NCBI GenBank assembly: GCA_001873295.1
Contig: MNYW01000099.1
Coordinates: forward strand, 1 to 37,422
Reading direction: 5' to 3'
From: Nitrospirae bacterium CG2_30_70_394
Lineage (GTDB): Bacteria; CG2-30-53-67; CG2-30-70-394
DNA length: 37,422 nt
Shown piece by piece: positions 15,485 through 22,842 of the stretch. How positions within the stretch are numbered: the stretch's first letter is position 1; each line of letters starts with the position of its first letter. The translations under genes were made by a program, and so were the position numbers. Under the pieces are notes generated by a model, which ran no database searches, was not told where the DNA came from, and worked only from the letters and a program-made list of their open reading frames with translations.

Positions 15485-17443
15485 CTAGAACCGTTTGCGC
15501 AGGCGAAGGAAGAGACGGTTGTTTTCATCGTGGCCACTGATATCCGAGTCAATGTAGTCCTGCGTATCCACCATGCTGATCTCGATCAGCCGGTAACGAA
15601 GATTGCCTTCAAGCTGAAAGCGCAGGCCGGTGAGCTTATCCGCGATCTGCTCGCGCTCGTCGTAGGTGGTCTGAAAGCTGAACCGGGCGAAGCGGCGCGG
15701 GTACCAGTCGGCCCGGGCCATCGCAGTCTTGCCCGCGAAGCTCTCCGCCAAAGCCGGGTAGGTGGTCCGCGTCCACGCCCCGGCGATCGCGACCGCCACC
15801 GTGGACGAGGGCCGCAGGGTGATCGTCTGGCGCGCCTGCACCCGGTCGTAGGGGGAGCTCGGGTTCTCCTGTTTCTCGTACGACACCTCGCTCGTCGAGA
15901 TGCCGCGGCTCAGGCGCGCCCCCACGTTGGTGCCGGTGGACGACTGGAAACGCAGGCTGCTGGCCTCCCCACTTTGCAGATGGACGGAGCTGTGCGAACG
16001 ACTCGCGTAGACCGCCAGCCCCCAGTTGAAGGCGTAGGCGCCCCCCACGTTCCAGCCGTCGGTGAGGAAGGTGACGTCCGGCTGGGCGTGGACTTCGTAG
16101 TCGACGAGGACCGTGTCCCCCACCCGCAACCGGCCGCCGGGCACCAGCTCCAGGCGAGTCCAGTCGCCGACGGTCTCGATGCGGTAATCCAGGCCGTCGA
16201 TGTAGGGGAGGTTCCCGGTGGGATCGGTGACCACCACCGTCTCCACCAGGACACTCAACTCGTCGAGAAAGACCACCCCGTCGACCAGGAAGGTGTGGCG
16301 CTCGTCGATCGCCAGGCCGCGGCCGCCGAGCCCTTCCTCGCGGTTGAGGGTCCGATTCCCCCCCAGGCTCAGGGAGAGCGACCCTCCCGGAACCCGCTTG
16401 CGGTAGGCCCAGGCGAGGTCGCCGGAGACCTCGTCGTCGCGCCCCGCCTCGTTGATGTGCTGGTGGTCGGCGGCGAAGTCGAAGCTCGTCTCCAGGCTTT
16501 CGTAGAGCTGGTGCACCAACGATAGCGAGCTCTGGACGTCGGTGACCCGGCTCCCCGGCGAGCTCTGCCGGCGGGCCGCGGTCTGCAAGTGGGAATGGAG
16601 CCGCGGCGTGAATTTCCACCCGAAGCCACCGGCGACGTGCTCCTCCTGGAAGAGGAAGAGGCCGGTCTGGCGACTCGCCCCGGCGGACAGGTTGGCAGTA
16701 GCGCCATGGTCCGGGTCGAACCGGCCGCCGCTGGAGAGCTCGATCCGATGGGTCAGCAGGGGCTCGGTGGCGAAGCTCGAGTCGTTCTCGTTCAGGGTAT
16801 AGACCAGGCGCCCCTCGCCGCTCTCCCCCCGGTAGTCGGCCTGGTAGCGCGCCTCGGTCCGCTCCTCGTCCAGGGGAAAGGCCCCGCCTTGTTGCGTCGT
16901 TGCGCGCTGCAGGCTGAAAAAGGAGGGGATGCGCCGCTTGCGCAGATTGAGCCGCGCCCCCTCCAGCTCCGAGACCACCTCTTGCTGGGGGGTGAAGGCG
17001 CTGTCGGTGATGCCGGTGCGCCGCCGGGCAAAGAGGTCGACACCGTACGGGTGTTCCTGGAAGAGACCCAGATTGACCCCGTAGCCACGCAACAGGGCGT
17101 TGGTCTCCACGGAGTCCGACGATCCGCCGCTTTCGGTCGTCTCGTCGAGCTGCTGGAGCTCGACCTCCCCATCGACATCGAAGACCAGGAAGCGCGGGTG
17201 GTAGACGAAGCCGCGCCCCTCCATGGCGACCAGCTCCCGCCAACCGTTCTGGGTCGCGGTGCTGGAGGAGACCTCCCGGTCACCCGCCGGCGACTCCTGG
17301 ACGGCATGCTCGCGCTCGTACTCCAAATCGAGACGACCGCCGACCCCCTGGAGGACGATCCAGCCGAACTGGCGCGGGCGCGCCTCGCCAGCCACCGCGG
17401 TGCCGAGGAGAACGGCCATTAGCAAACTGAACCACCCCCTCAT
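15485..17443 (-). CDS. Outer-membrane beta-barrel, putative porin of a porin-cytochrome conduit
   Basis: 652 residues. The ATG at 17443 overlaps the upstream pentaheme lipoprotein stop (ATGA). The signal peptide is MRGWFSLLMAVLLGTAVAG. The mature protein consists of alternating amphipathic stretches rich in aromatic residues, Ser and Thr, with charged loops, and ends LFLRLRKRF, the terminal Phe typical of BamA substrates. A short globular-looking insert lies near residues 385-460 (VVFLDELSV, GDWTRLELVPGGRLRVGDTV). Length and context match the MtrB/PioB/OmbB-type porins that sheathe multiheme cytochromes across the outer membrane, although no sequence signature proves that family and no CXXC motif is present. 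The adjacent pentaheme lipoprotein and 11-heme cytochrome would be its inner and outer partners. The barrel call is strong; the conduit role is inferred. Confidence 0.8.
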   Translation of the reverse strand: MRGWFSLLMAVLLGTAVAGEARPRQFGWIVLQGVGGRLDLEYEREHAVQESPAGDREVSSSTATQNGWRELVAMEGRGFVYHPRFLVFDVDGEVELQQLDETTESGGSSDSVETNALLRGYGVNLGLFQEHPYGVDLFARRRTGITDSAFTPQQEVVSELEGARLNLRKRRIPSFFSLQRATTQQGGAFPLDEERTEARYQADYRGESGEGRLVYTLNENDSSFATEPLLTHRIELSSGGRFDPDHGATANLSAGASRQTGLFLFQEEHVAGGFGWKFTPRLHSHLQTAARRQSSPGSRVTDVQSSLSLVHQLYESLETSFDFAADHQHINEAGRDDEVSGDLAWAYRKRVPGGSLSLSLGGNRTLNREEGLGGRGLAIDERHTFLVDGVVFLDELSVLVETVVVTDPTGNLPYIDGLDYRIETVGDWTRLELVPGGRLRVGDTVLVDYEVHAQPDVTFLTDGWNVGGAYAFNWGLAVYASRSHSSVHLQSGEASSLRFQSSTGTNVGARLSRGISTSEVSYEKQENPSSPYDRVQARQTITLRPSSTVAVAIAGAWTRTTYPALAESFAGKTAMARADWYPRRFARFSFQTTYDEREQIADKLTGLRFQLEGNLRYRLIEISMVDTQDYIDSDISGHDENNRLFLRLRKRF

Positions 17444-18198
17444 TCGCCATCCCCCTCGGCGCCGTTCGCCGCCGGGTCGTCTGCGGTGGGCGGCAGGGCC
17501 ACCGGCGGCGGGGTCGCGGCGGGCGACCCGGCGGCGGGCGGCGGCTTCAGGAAGTAGCGGCGATCGCCACCGTGCGGGTCGTGGCAGGCGGTGCAGTCCA
17601 GCTGCTCCTTCGCCTGGGCGTGATACGCGGTGGCGTAGAGCTGCTCCGCCTGATGGCAGCGCACGCACAGCTTGCGCACCGGCTGGTCGAGGACCATGAA
17701 CGGGCTTTGGGTCTGGTGCGGGCTGTGGCAGCGGACACACGCACCCGCCGCCACCGGGCCATGGACGAAGGGAAACCGCCGCCCCAGCTCCGCGAGTCGA
17801 AAGGGGACGTGGCAGTCGCGGCAGAGCTCGGTGACCGGCAGGCGGATCTTTGTCCCGAAAGCGGCCTGCCGGCTCCCCGCCTTCTGCCCTGGGATGTACA
17901 TCGACGGCCCGCCCGGACTCGCCAGGTGACAGGCGGTGCAGTTCTTCGAGGCGTACGGACCATGGCTATAGACCTGGAGAACCGCCGCCTCCGCTGCTGG
18001 CTTCTTGTCGCCCGCGGCGGCGGACTCATCCGCTGGGGCCTGCACCTCGCCGGGCCGCGGTACCCCGTCAAAGAAAAAGGCGAGGACGCGATACCGTTGC
18101 TCCGCCGCGCACCCCCCAACCGCCAGGCAGGTGGCGATCAGAAGGAGCGCGCCAATGGCGTGGTATCGCCGCAATGGAGCGCATGAAATCCGAGCCAC
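17440..18198 (-). CDS. Pentaheme c-type cytochrome lipoprotein
   Basis: 252 residues. The start is GTG at 18198, with GGGAG nine bases upstream; no in-frame ATG comes before the signal. The leader ends LAVGGC with the lipid-bearing cysteine at residue 30. Five heme sites follow: CTACH (87-91), CRDCH (126-130), CVRCH (154-158), CVRCH (178-182), CTACH (202-206), with the CHSPH and CHDPH signatures of cytochrome c3/NapC-like multihemes. The tail (about 215-252) is Pro/Ala-rich and probably disordered. It heads the coupled run lipoprotein cytochrome, beta-barrel, NHL lipoprotein, 11-heme cytochrome. By analogy with OmaB or MtrA it would sit on the periplasmic face of the barrel and pass electrons into it; this is inferred. 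Five hemes is fewer than in the known conduit cytochromes (8-12), so the conduit would be short or need another partner. Confidence 0.88.
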   Translation of the reverse strand: MARISCAPLRRYHAIGALLLIATCLAVGGCAAEQRYRVLAFFFDGVPRPGEVQAPADESAAAGDKKPAAEAAVLQVYSHGPYASKNCTACHLASPGGPSMYIPGQKAGSRQAAFGTKIRLPVTELCRDCHVPFRLAELGRRFPFVHGPVAAGACVRCHSPHQTQSPFMVLDQPVRKLCVRCHQAEQLYATAYHAQAKEQLDCTACHDPHGGDRRYFLKPPPAAGSPAATPPPVALPPTADDPAANGAEGDGE

Positions 18199-18298
18199 GG
18201 AAACAACTCCCCCCCCCCTGTGGGCCTACCCGGTGGACCGTCCTCCCTGCCAATCGGCGCACCCCAACCGCCGCTCAACCCGCGCCGTTGCTGCCTGC

Positions 18299-19435
18299 TC
18301 ACCGCATCCCCCCCTGGCCACCGCCCTCCTCCAGGGCGGCCGGGTTGGTGTAGACGGGAGGATACTTCTCGTGCTCCCCAAAGGCGTAGACCGCGACGTT
18401 GCCGGGGCCGTACTGATTGACCACCAGGATCATGAACTCTGCCTTGAACTCCTTGTCGACGCGGGAGTGGAAGTAGTCGGGAAGATCCGGGGTGATGGCG
18501 ACCGCGGTCGGCAGCCACATCAGCCCGGGGCGGCTGCCGGCGCCGCCGAAGAACATCAGAACCTTGCCCGCCGGGCTGAAGAGCTGGACGTTCTCGAACG
18601 CCGCATCCACCACATAGAGGCGGTCCGCCGGATCGATGGCGATCCCGCGCGGCCGGGCGAAGGCGCCGATCGCGTCGCCCGGGTTGCCGATCGTCTGCAG
18701 GAAGGTGCCGTCGGCGGCGAACTTGCTGATGTGCGCCTCCATCGAGTCGCAGACGTAGATGTTCCCCTGGCTGTCCACCGCCACCGAGATCGGCGCCACC
18801 AGATAGCCACCGGCCAACTCGTCACCCGCGCCGGGGTCTGCACGGCCGATCTCCTGCAGCAGCTTGCCGGTGTGGATGTCCCACACGTGCACCTGGTGGC
18901 CGCGGATGTCTGCCACGTAGAGGCGATCCCCCTTGATACACAGCCCCACCGGGCGGGATCCCTCCCCCGTGGTCCAGGCGCCAAGGTACTTCTCCTCCGC
19001 GCTGTAGCGGAGGACCTCGCCGCGCTTCGCGTCGGCCACGTAGACCGTCCCCTCCCCATCGACGGCGATGCCGGTGGGGCGCATAAGCGCCCCCTGCTCG
19101 CCGGTGGCGAGGGCGTGCATCTTGCGTTCTTTGAGATCAATCACCACCACGATCCCGAACTGGCCGTCGGTGACGAAGATCTTGTTGTCGTGGTACGCCG
19201 CCCCGTACGGATGGGCAAAGCGGAAGGTATCCGCCTTTCCCACCACCAGCTCCTGAAACTGGGACGGCGGTTTGATGTCCTCCATCCCCTGGAACCGGTA
19301 GAGGTACTGGATGCGCGGCGGGGTCGGGGGCTCGGGAAAGAAGAGGGTGGGGAGGGGCTTCTTGGCGCTCGTGCAGCCGGTGGCGACGACCACCCCGAGG
19401 AGCAGCGCGCGGCGAAGGGAGAGGGGAATCAGCAT
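18299..19435 (-). CDS. Second six-bladed NHL-repeat lipoprotein
   Basis: 378 residues from an ATG with GGAG eight bases upstream. The leader LRRALLLGVVVATGC ends in a lipobox with the cysteine at about residue 21. Six NHL-type blades are visible, for example MRPTGIAVDGEGTVYVADAK, APISVAVDSQGNIYVCDS and RPRGIAIDPADRLYVVDA. The last blade ends in an extended loop (about 325-350) before ILVVNQYGPGNVAVYAFGEH. It is a paralogue of the NHL lipoprotein ending at 14440. A gap of 100 bp separates it from the pentaheme lipoprotein, so it may be the first gene of the same operon. No strong promoter element was found in the 250 bp upstream. Likely a membrane-anchored scaffold facing the periplasm or outside; no catalytic residues are expected. 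Confidence 0.85.
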   Translation of the reverse strand: MLIPLSLRRALLLGVVVATGCTSAKKPLPTLFFPEPPTPPRIQYLYRFQGMEDIKPPSQFQELVVGKADTFRFAHPYGAAYHDNKIFVTDGQFGIVVVIDLKERKMHALATGEQGALMRPTGIAVDGEGTVYVADAKRGEVLRYSAEEKYLGAWTTGEGSRPVGLCIKGDRLYVADIRGHQVHVWDIHTGKLLQEIGRADPGAGDELAGGYLVAPISVAVDSQGNIYVCDSMEAHISKFAADGTFLQTIGNPGDAIGAFARPRGIAIDPADRLYVVDAAFENVQLFSPAGKVLMFFGGAGSRPGLMWLPTAVAITPDLPDYFHSRVDKEFKAEFMILVVNQYGPGNVAVYAFGEHEKYPPVYTNPAALEEGGGQGGMR

Positions 19436-19503
19436 GGATGGAGCTCCGGTGAACTGGCGTCCGCGTAACCACCGCGGCGCTGCAGGGGCCAACCCCCGCG
19501 CAT

Positions 19504-19545
19504 TCAAAGGCGCGCCAAGGGCGCAAGATTTCACCACGAAGGAGG
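19504..19545. repeat. Degenerate 'cgccaaggcgcaag' intergenic repeat
   Basis: TTCAAAGGCGCGCCAAGG followed by GCGCAAGATTTCACCACGAA belongs to the same loose family as the elements in the 1720-2270 spacer. It lies between the second NHL gene and the tetraheme terminator. Confidence 0.4.
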
Positions 19546-19613
19546 GGGCGGGGGCAAAGGTCTTGTACCCCATCCCTGCGCGCCGCGCCGCCGGCGTGGC
19601 GGACCGAACCCAG

Positions 19614-19647
19614 AAAAAAATCCCCGGCCGGTTGCCCGGCCGGGGAT
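19614..19647 (-). terminator. Rho-independent terminator of the tetraheme cytochrome gene
   Basis: On the minus strand, arms ATCCCCGGCCGG and CCGGCCGGGGAT (12 bp, perfect) enclose a 4-nt loop and are followed by a run of seven or more T residues (A-run at 19614-19620 on the plus strand). This is the clearest intrinsic terminator in the window, 40 nt past the stop at 19687. Confidence 0.93.
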
Positions 19648-19686
19648 CTCCTTCATCCGTTCACCCCGGAGGGGAACGAACCATCC

Positions 19687-20412
19687 CTACTTGATGTGGC
19701 AGGTGAGGCAGAGCTGCGAGGCACCGCCCGTGCTCGCCGTGGTGCCGACCCGCAGGAGGTGGGTATTTGCCACCGCCTCCTGGTCATGCACGTCGTGGCA
19801 AGAGGAGCACTGCACCAAGCCGTCCTCGAGGACGTCGACGATGAACACCGGGCCCATGGCGCGGGTGGTTGGATTCCACAGCCCCTGATCCGCAACGTTG
19901 TCGTACTTGATGGAGATCGGGTGGGTGTTGGAGAGGTTCTTGTCCGCTCCCACGTTGGCGATGCGCGGCACGGTGAAGCCACCGCCGCCGATGGTGGAGT
20001 CGGTGATGTAGAGGGTCTGGTAGCCGGCGCCGGTCTTGCCAACCTTGTTATCGAACTCGTCGATGGCGACCGTCCCGTCGTGGCAGCCGAGGCAGAGCTT
20101 GGAGATGCCGGTCGGCTCATTCTCCTGCTGCGGCGAGTCGAGGAAGTTGATGTGGGTGTCCTCGGCGTACATCAGGTAGGTGGCGCTGGAGAGCTGATGG
20201 TTCCACAACAGGCCGATGTCGCCGGTGTTCTTGCCGTGATCATGGGGCACATGGCAGACGCGGCAGATCTCACCGCGGTGGTTCCACGTGTCGGTGGCGA
20301 AGTCGTGGGGAGACCCTACGATGCCGTTGCCGGCGCCGTTTGCGAGGGCCGCGGTGGGGGCGAGCATGGTGGCCAAGGCCAGGCCGGCGGTGAGGGAAAG
20401 AAGGGATTTCAT
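19687..20412 (-). CDS. Secreted tetraheme c-type cytochrome, OmcE-sized
   Basis: 241 residues. The ATG at 20412 has a perfect AGGAGG eight bases upstream. Signal peptide: MKSLLSLTAGLALATMLAPTAALA. Heme sites: CRVCH (50-54), CLGCH (107-111), CSSCH (202-206), CLTCH (235-239). The opening SPHDFATDTWNHRGEICRVCH is typical of the doubled-CXXCH cytochrome family, and the protein is homologous to the N-terminal half of the 11-heme cytochrome ending at 12767. Length and heme count equal those of OmcE (four hemes, about 230 residues), a filament-forming cytochrome of Geobacter, but orthology cannot be shown here. The gene forms its own unit, with a consensus sigma-54 promoter, a strong ribosome site and a strong terminator, which suggests high regulated expression. 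It probably acts in the periplasm or as a secreted electron carrier. Confidence 0.92.
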   Translation of the reverse strand: MKSLLSLTAGLALATMLAPTAALANGAGNGIVGSPHDFATDTWNHRGEICRVCHVPHDHGKNTGDIGLLWNHQLSSATYLMYAEDTHINFLDSPQQENEPTGISKLCLGCHDGTVAIDEFDNKVGKTGAGYQTLYITDSTIGGGGFTVPRIANVGADKNLSNTHPISIKYDNVADQGLWNPTTRAMGPVFIVDVLEDGLVQCSSCHDVHDQEAVANTHLLRVGTTASTGGASQLCLTCHIK

Positions 20413-20508
20413 TTTGCTTCCTCCTAATGAGGTGTGGCCCGAGGGCCGTGGGTTGTGATGCATCTCCCGGAGTTGGGATCTGCGATTCGCGTTCGTTGGT
20501 CCGGCTAA

Positions 20509-20524
20509 AGCAACCCGCGTGCCA
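20509..20524 (-). promoter_or_regulatory. Consensus sigma-54 promoter of the tetraheme cytochrome gene
   Basis: Minus strand reads TGGCACGCGGGTTGCT, an exact match to TGGCAC-N5-TTGCW with GG at -24 and GC at -12. The predicted start is near 20498, leaving an 86-nt leader. An A/T-rich stretch (about 20540-20610) separates it from the upstream dyads and could aid DNA bending. Confidence 0.88.
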
Positions 20525-20643
20525 ACTCTCACCGCCGCCCCTATTTTTCCCCCTGATCGCCGTAACTATTAGAAAATCCTCATCCTCTCTCCATTTTCGA
20601 AAAACCGGGTAAGGCGCGAGGAAGCCTCGGTTGGGCCCGGGGC

Positions 20644-20680
20644 TGCGCGGTCTCACGCAGCCCCTGCGCGGGATGGCTCA
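20644..20680 (-). promoter_or_regulatory. Tandem dyads upstream of the tetraheme promoter (putative enhancer sites)
   Basis: TGCGCGGTCTCACGCA (20644-20659) and the weaker TGCGCGGGATGGCTCA (20665-20680) start 21 bp apart and centre about 164 bp upstream of the predicted start. The first is embedded in a 9-bp-arm dyad (20639-20647 with 20656-20664). The pattern matches the pairs upstream of the two MopE-heme genes. Confidence 0.6.
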
Positions 20681-20743
20681 GCGTCACCCGCAACTCCCCG
20701 GCGCACTGAAGAACCCTCTCGAAACGACCCACCCACCCCGCCC

Positions 20744-20912
20744 CCGTCTCAGGGTGAGACGTTGTGCCGCGTGGAGACCCCCCCCGGCCGAGCCCCAGCG
20801 GAGGCCGTCGCCCACGGCGAGGCCGCCCCGCGCCGGGCCCCCCGGAGGCAACCCCCGCCGGCAGGACGAGCGGCTCCGAGACACCGCCGCGCGCAGCGCC
20901 TACGGCGACCGG
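20744..20912. other. Short hairpin and gene-free tail after DUF2232
   Basis: A 7-bp stem with a 3-nt loop (CGTCTCA, GGG, TGAGACG; 20745-20761) lies about 150 bp past the DUF2232 stop on the minus strand and might end that transcript; there is no T-tract. Nothing else is recognised here. The whole 20413-20912 spacer is otherwise taken up by the tetraheme promoter and its upstream dyads. Confidence 0.35.
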
Positions 20913-21869
20913 TCACCCGCCCGCGGCGTCGCCCCGTCCGGGCCGCAGGCGGCGCACGTCGAGCCACCCCTCCACCAGGCCGGCGACCGCAAGGATCGGG
21001 TAGAGCTGGATGGAGACCAAAAGCAGGGCGTACAGGAGGCCACGCAGGAGCGCCGGCACCCGCGCCCGGTGCAGGAGGTGGGAGAGGAGGCCGAACCCCT
21101 GGAGGGTGAAGAGGAAGAGGAGGAGGACGAGGAGGTTGGCCGCAACCACCTGCAGGGGACCTATCCCGGTGCGCAACCCCACCACCCCCCCCACCACCCC
21201 CCAGCCGAGGTGGTCGGGCAACCGCCAGGCGCGCGGGAAGGGGGGAGAGGCAGGGAGCTGACCGGTGGCCACCCACAGCGGCCGCAGGAGCTGGAGGTTG
21301 ACGAGGTTCACCACCGCCAGGTTGACGAACAGGAGCGCCGGGTAGATGCGGGCGACCCCCTGGCGCACCGCCCCGAGGAGCTCCTCCATCTGCACCACCC
21401 CGCCCCCCTCCTCTGCCAGCCGCGCCACCACCACCCCCAGGAACGCGTCGACCCCGCGGAGGAGTTGCGCGGTGGGCGACACGCCACTCGCCAGCCAGAC
21501 CACCAGGGAGACCGCCCCGAGGGCGGCGAGTTGGAGGGCGCTCGCCCACCCCATGGCGCGCGGCAGGGAGAGCCAGCCCCAGCCGTAGACCACCAGGACC
21601 GCCACCCCGAGGGCGAGGAGGAGAAGCTCCACCAGCCCTTCCACCGTCCCCCGCCCCGTCACCCAGGCGGTCAGCAGAAAGACGGCGAAGAGAAGCGCCG
21701 CACCCCGCACCCCGTAACGGAGGACCCCCAGGGTGGTGAAAAGCGGCAGGACCAGGGTGAGGAGGTTGGCGCCGCCGGCGAGGAGCGAGGCGGCGTACAC
21801 CGCCACCGCCAGCCCGACCCACACAGCCCCGGAGGGGACCGGGCGCCCACCCTCAGGGAGAGGGGTCAT
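20913..21869 (-). CDS. DUF2232 family polytopic membrane protein
   Basis: 318 residues with about eight hydrophobic spans, grouped in two halves around a soluble stretch near residues 135-165. Family features are the position directly after rpsR and a C-terminal run of helices (LLVLLLFLFTLQGFGLLSHLL, then LRGLLYALLLVSIQLYPILAVAGLVEGWLDVRRL). DUF2232 proteins commonly sit between rpsR and rplI in deltaproteobacteria and Firmicutes; their function is unknown, possibly transport or stress-linked. The start follows rpsR by 18 bp, so the two are co-transcribed. Here rplI and dnaB do not follow. Confidence 0.85.
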   Translation of the reverse strand: MTPLPEGGRPVPSGAVWVGLAVAVYAASLLAGGANLLTLVLPLFTTLGVLRYGVRGAALLFAVFLLTAWVTGRGTVEGLVELLLLALGVAVLVVYGWGWLSLPRAMGWASALQLAALGAVSLVVWLASGVSPTAQLLRGVDAFLGVVVARLAEEGGGVVQMEELLGAVRQGVARIYPALLFVNLAVVNLVNLQLLRPLWVATGQLPASPPFPRAWRLPDHLGWGVVGGVVGLRTGIGPLQVVAANLLVLLLFLFTLQGFGLLSHLLHRARVPALLRGLLYALLLVSIQLYPILAVAGLVEGWLDVRRLRPGRGDAAGG

Positions 21870-21887
21870 CGGCCGCTGGGGCCCTCG

Positions 21888-22112
21888 CTACTTGTCGGCG
21901 AAGGGCAGCAGGGCAATGTTGCGCGCCCGCTGGATCGCCCGGTCCACCATCCGATGGTGGCGGGCACAGGTGCCAGTCATGCGGCCGGAGATCATCTTGC
22001 CGCGATCGGTCACATAGGCGCGCAGCGCCTTGGTGTCCTTGTAGTCGACGGTGGTGGCCTTCGCCTCACACAGGCGACAGTTCTTGGTGTACGTGGTGTG
22101 CTGGTCGTCCAT
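21888..22112 (-). CDS. rpsR: 30S ribosomal protein bS18
   Basis: 74 residues, the normal length. Diagnostic segments are KNCRLCEAK near the N-terminus, DYKDTKALRAYVTDRGKM, and the C-terminal signature RMTGTCARHHRMVDRAIQRARNIALLPF. It binds 16S rRNA together with bS6 in the platform of the small subunit. The ATG has GGAG at a good distance. It follows rpsF by 9 bp and precedes DUF2232 by 18 bp, the usual operon order. The CRLC pair is of the zinc-ribbon-like type found in many bS18 proteins. Secure. Confidence 0.97.
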   Translation of the reverse strand: MDDQHTTYTKNCRLCEAKATTVDYKDTKALRAYVTDRGKMISGRMTGTCARHHRMVDRAIQRARNIALLPFADK

Positions 22113-22121
22113 GGAGCTCTC

Positions 22122-22412
22122 CTACTTCTCGTCCACGCGGAGGGTTTGGAACTTGATGATCGACTCGTTGTACCGATACTGGCGCTCCAACTCCCGAAGG
22201 GTCTCGTTGTCGCCACGGAACTGGAGGAGGACGTAGTGGCCCTTGGAGTGGTTGTCCACCTCGTAGGCGAGGACCTTGACCCCCCAGTCCTCCTCCTTCA
22301 CCACCTCGCCGTGGTGGGAGGTGATCACCCCCTTCACGCCGTCGGTCAGCGCCTTGATCTCGTCGTCCGTGAGGGCGGAGAGGGTGATGAAGATCGTCTC
22401 GTACAACCGCAT
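22122..22412 (-). CDS. rpsF: 30S ribosomal protein bS6
   Basis: 96 residues. It opens MRLYETIFIT and has the characteristic core (VKVLAYEVDNHSKGHYVLLQFRGD) and ending (LERQYRYNESIIKFQTLRVDEK). The ribosome site is GGGAGC upstream of the ATG. It is the first gene of the rpsF-rpsR-DUF2232 operon. bS6 dimerises with bS18 and in many bacteria the pair represses its own mRNA leader; no conserved S6:S18 leader motif was positively identified in the upstream spacer. Secure. Confidence 0.97.
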   Translation of the reverse strand: MRLYETIFITLSALTDDEIKALTDGVKGVITSHHGEVVKEEDWGVKVLAYEVDNHSKGHYVLLQFRGDNETLRELERQYRYNESIIKFQTLRVDEK

Positions 22413-22842
22413 GATTTGCTCCCTTCGGACGTGAGGCCCCGGCGCGCGGGCCGAAGCAAGGAGGACAACGGGCCGCGGAGGATAGAGAACCGATGGTGCC
22501 GGCGCAAGCGACGGAGGGCCGCCACCGCTGGCGAGGCAACCGTGGTGGTGGACGCCGTACGCCGCGCACGCGTTGCCCACGGGCTGGAGGACGATCTCCG
22601 AATCCCCCTCCCGCCCCCCAGCGCCGCGGATGGGCCAGCGCGAAAGGGGACCACCCGCCGCGCCCACGCCACCCGGTGGGGCGGGGTGGTCGCCACCCCT
22701 CGGACGGTGGCCGATCCGTCGCCGATGGCGGCACGGACAAGCTCCAACGCAGGGATGAACGGCGCGACCAGCGTGCCACGATGGGCGGCCACCCACCCTG
22801 GCATCTCCAAGGGTGTTACCCCGTCCCCACACCCCTGAGCCC
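22413..22842. other. Divergent spacer between rpsF and the TonB-family gene
   Basis: No gene is supported. It must hold the promoters of both operons, but no clear -35/-10 pair was read. The segment 22635-22800 (GCGCGAAAGGGGACCACCCG near its start, CCACGATGGGCGGCCACCC near its end) resembles the degenerate repeats that flank coaE and may be a third copy. Confidence 0.35.

Noticed and set aside
19436-19686. Sigma-54 promoter for the NHL/pentaheme operon
   Set aside because: The best match (TGGTTACGCGGACGCC on the minus strand near 19456-19471) lacks the conserved C-A-C and T-T positions, and no tandem dyads lie upstream.
20631-22838. 735-codon plus-strand ORF across the ribosomal operon
   Set aside because: It is antisense to rpsF, rpsR and DUF2232, which are certain; composition is Pro/Arg/His-rich and random.
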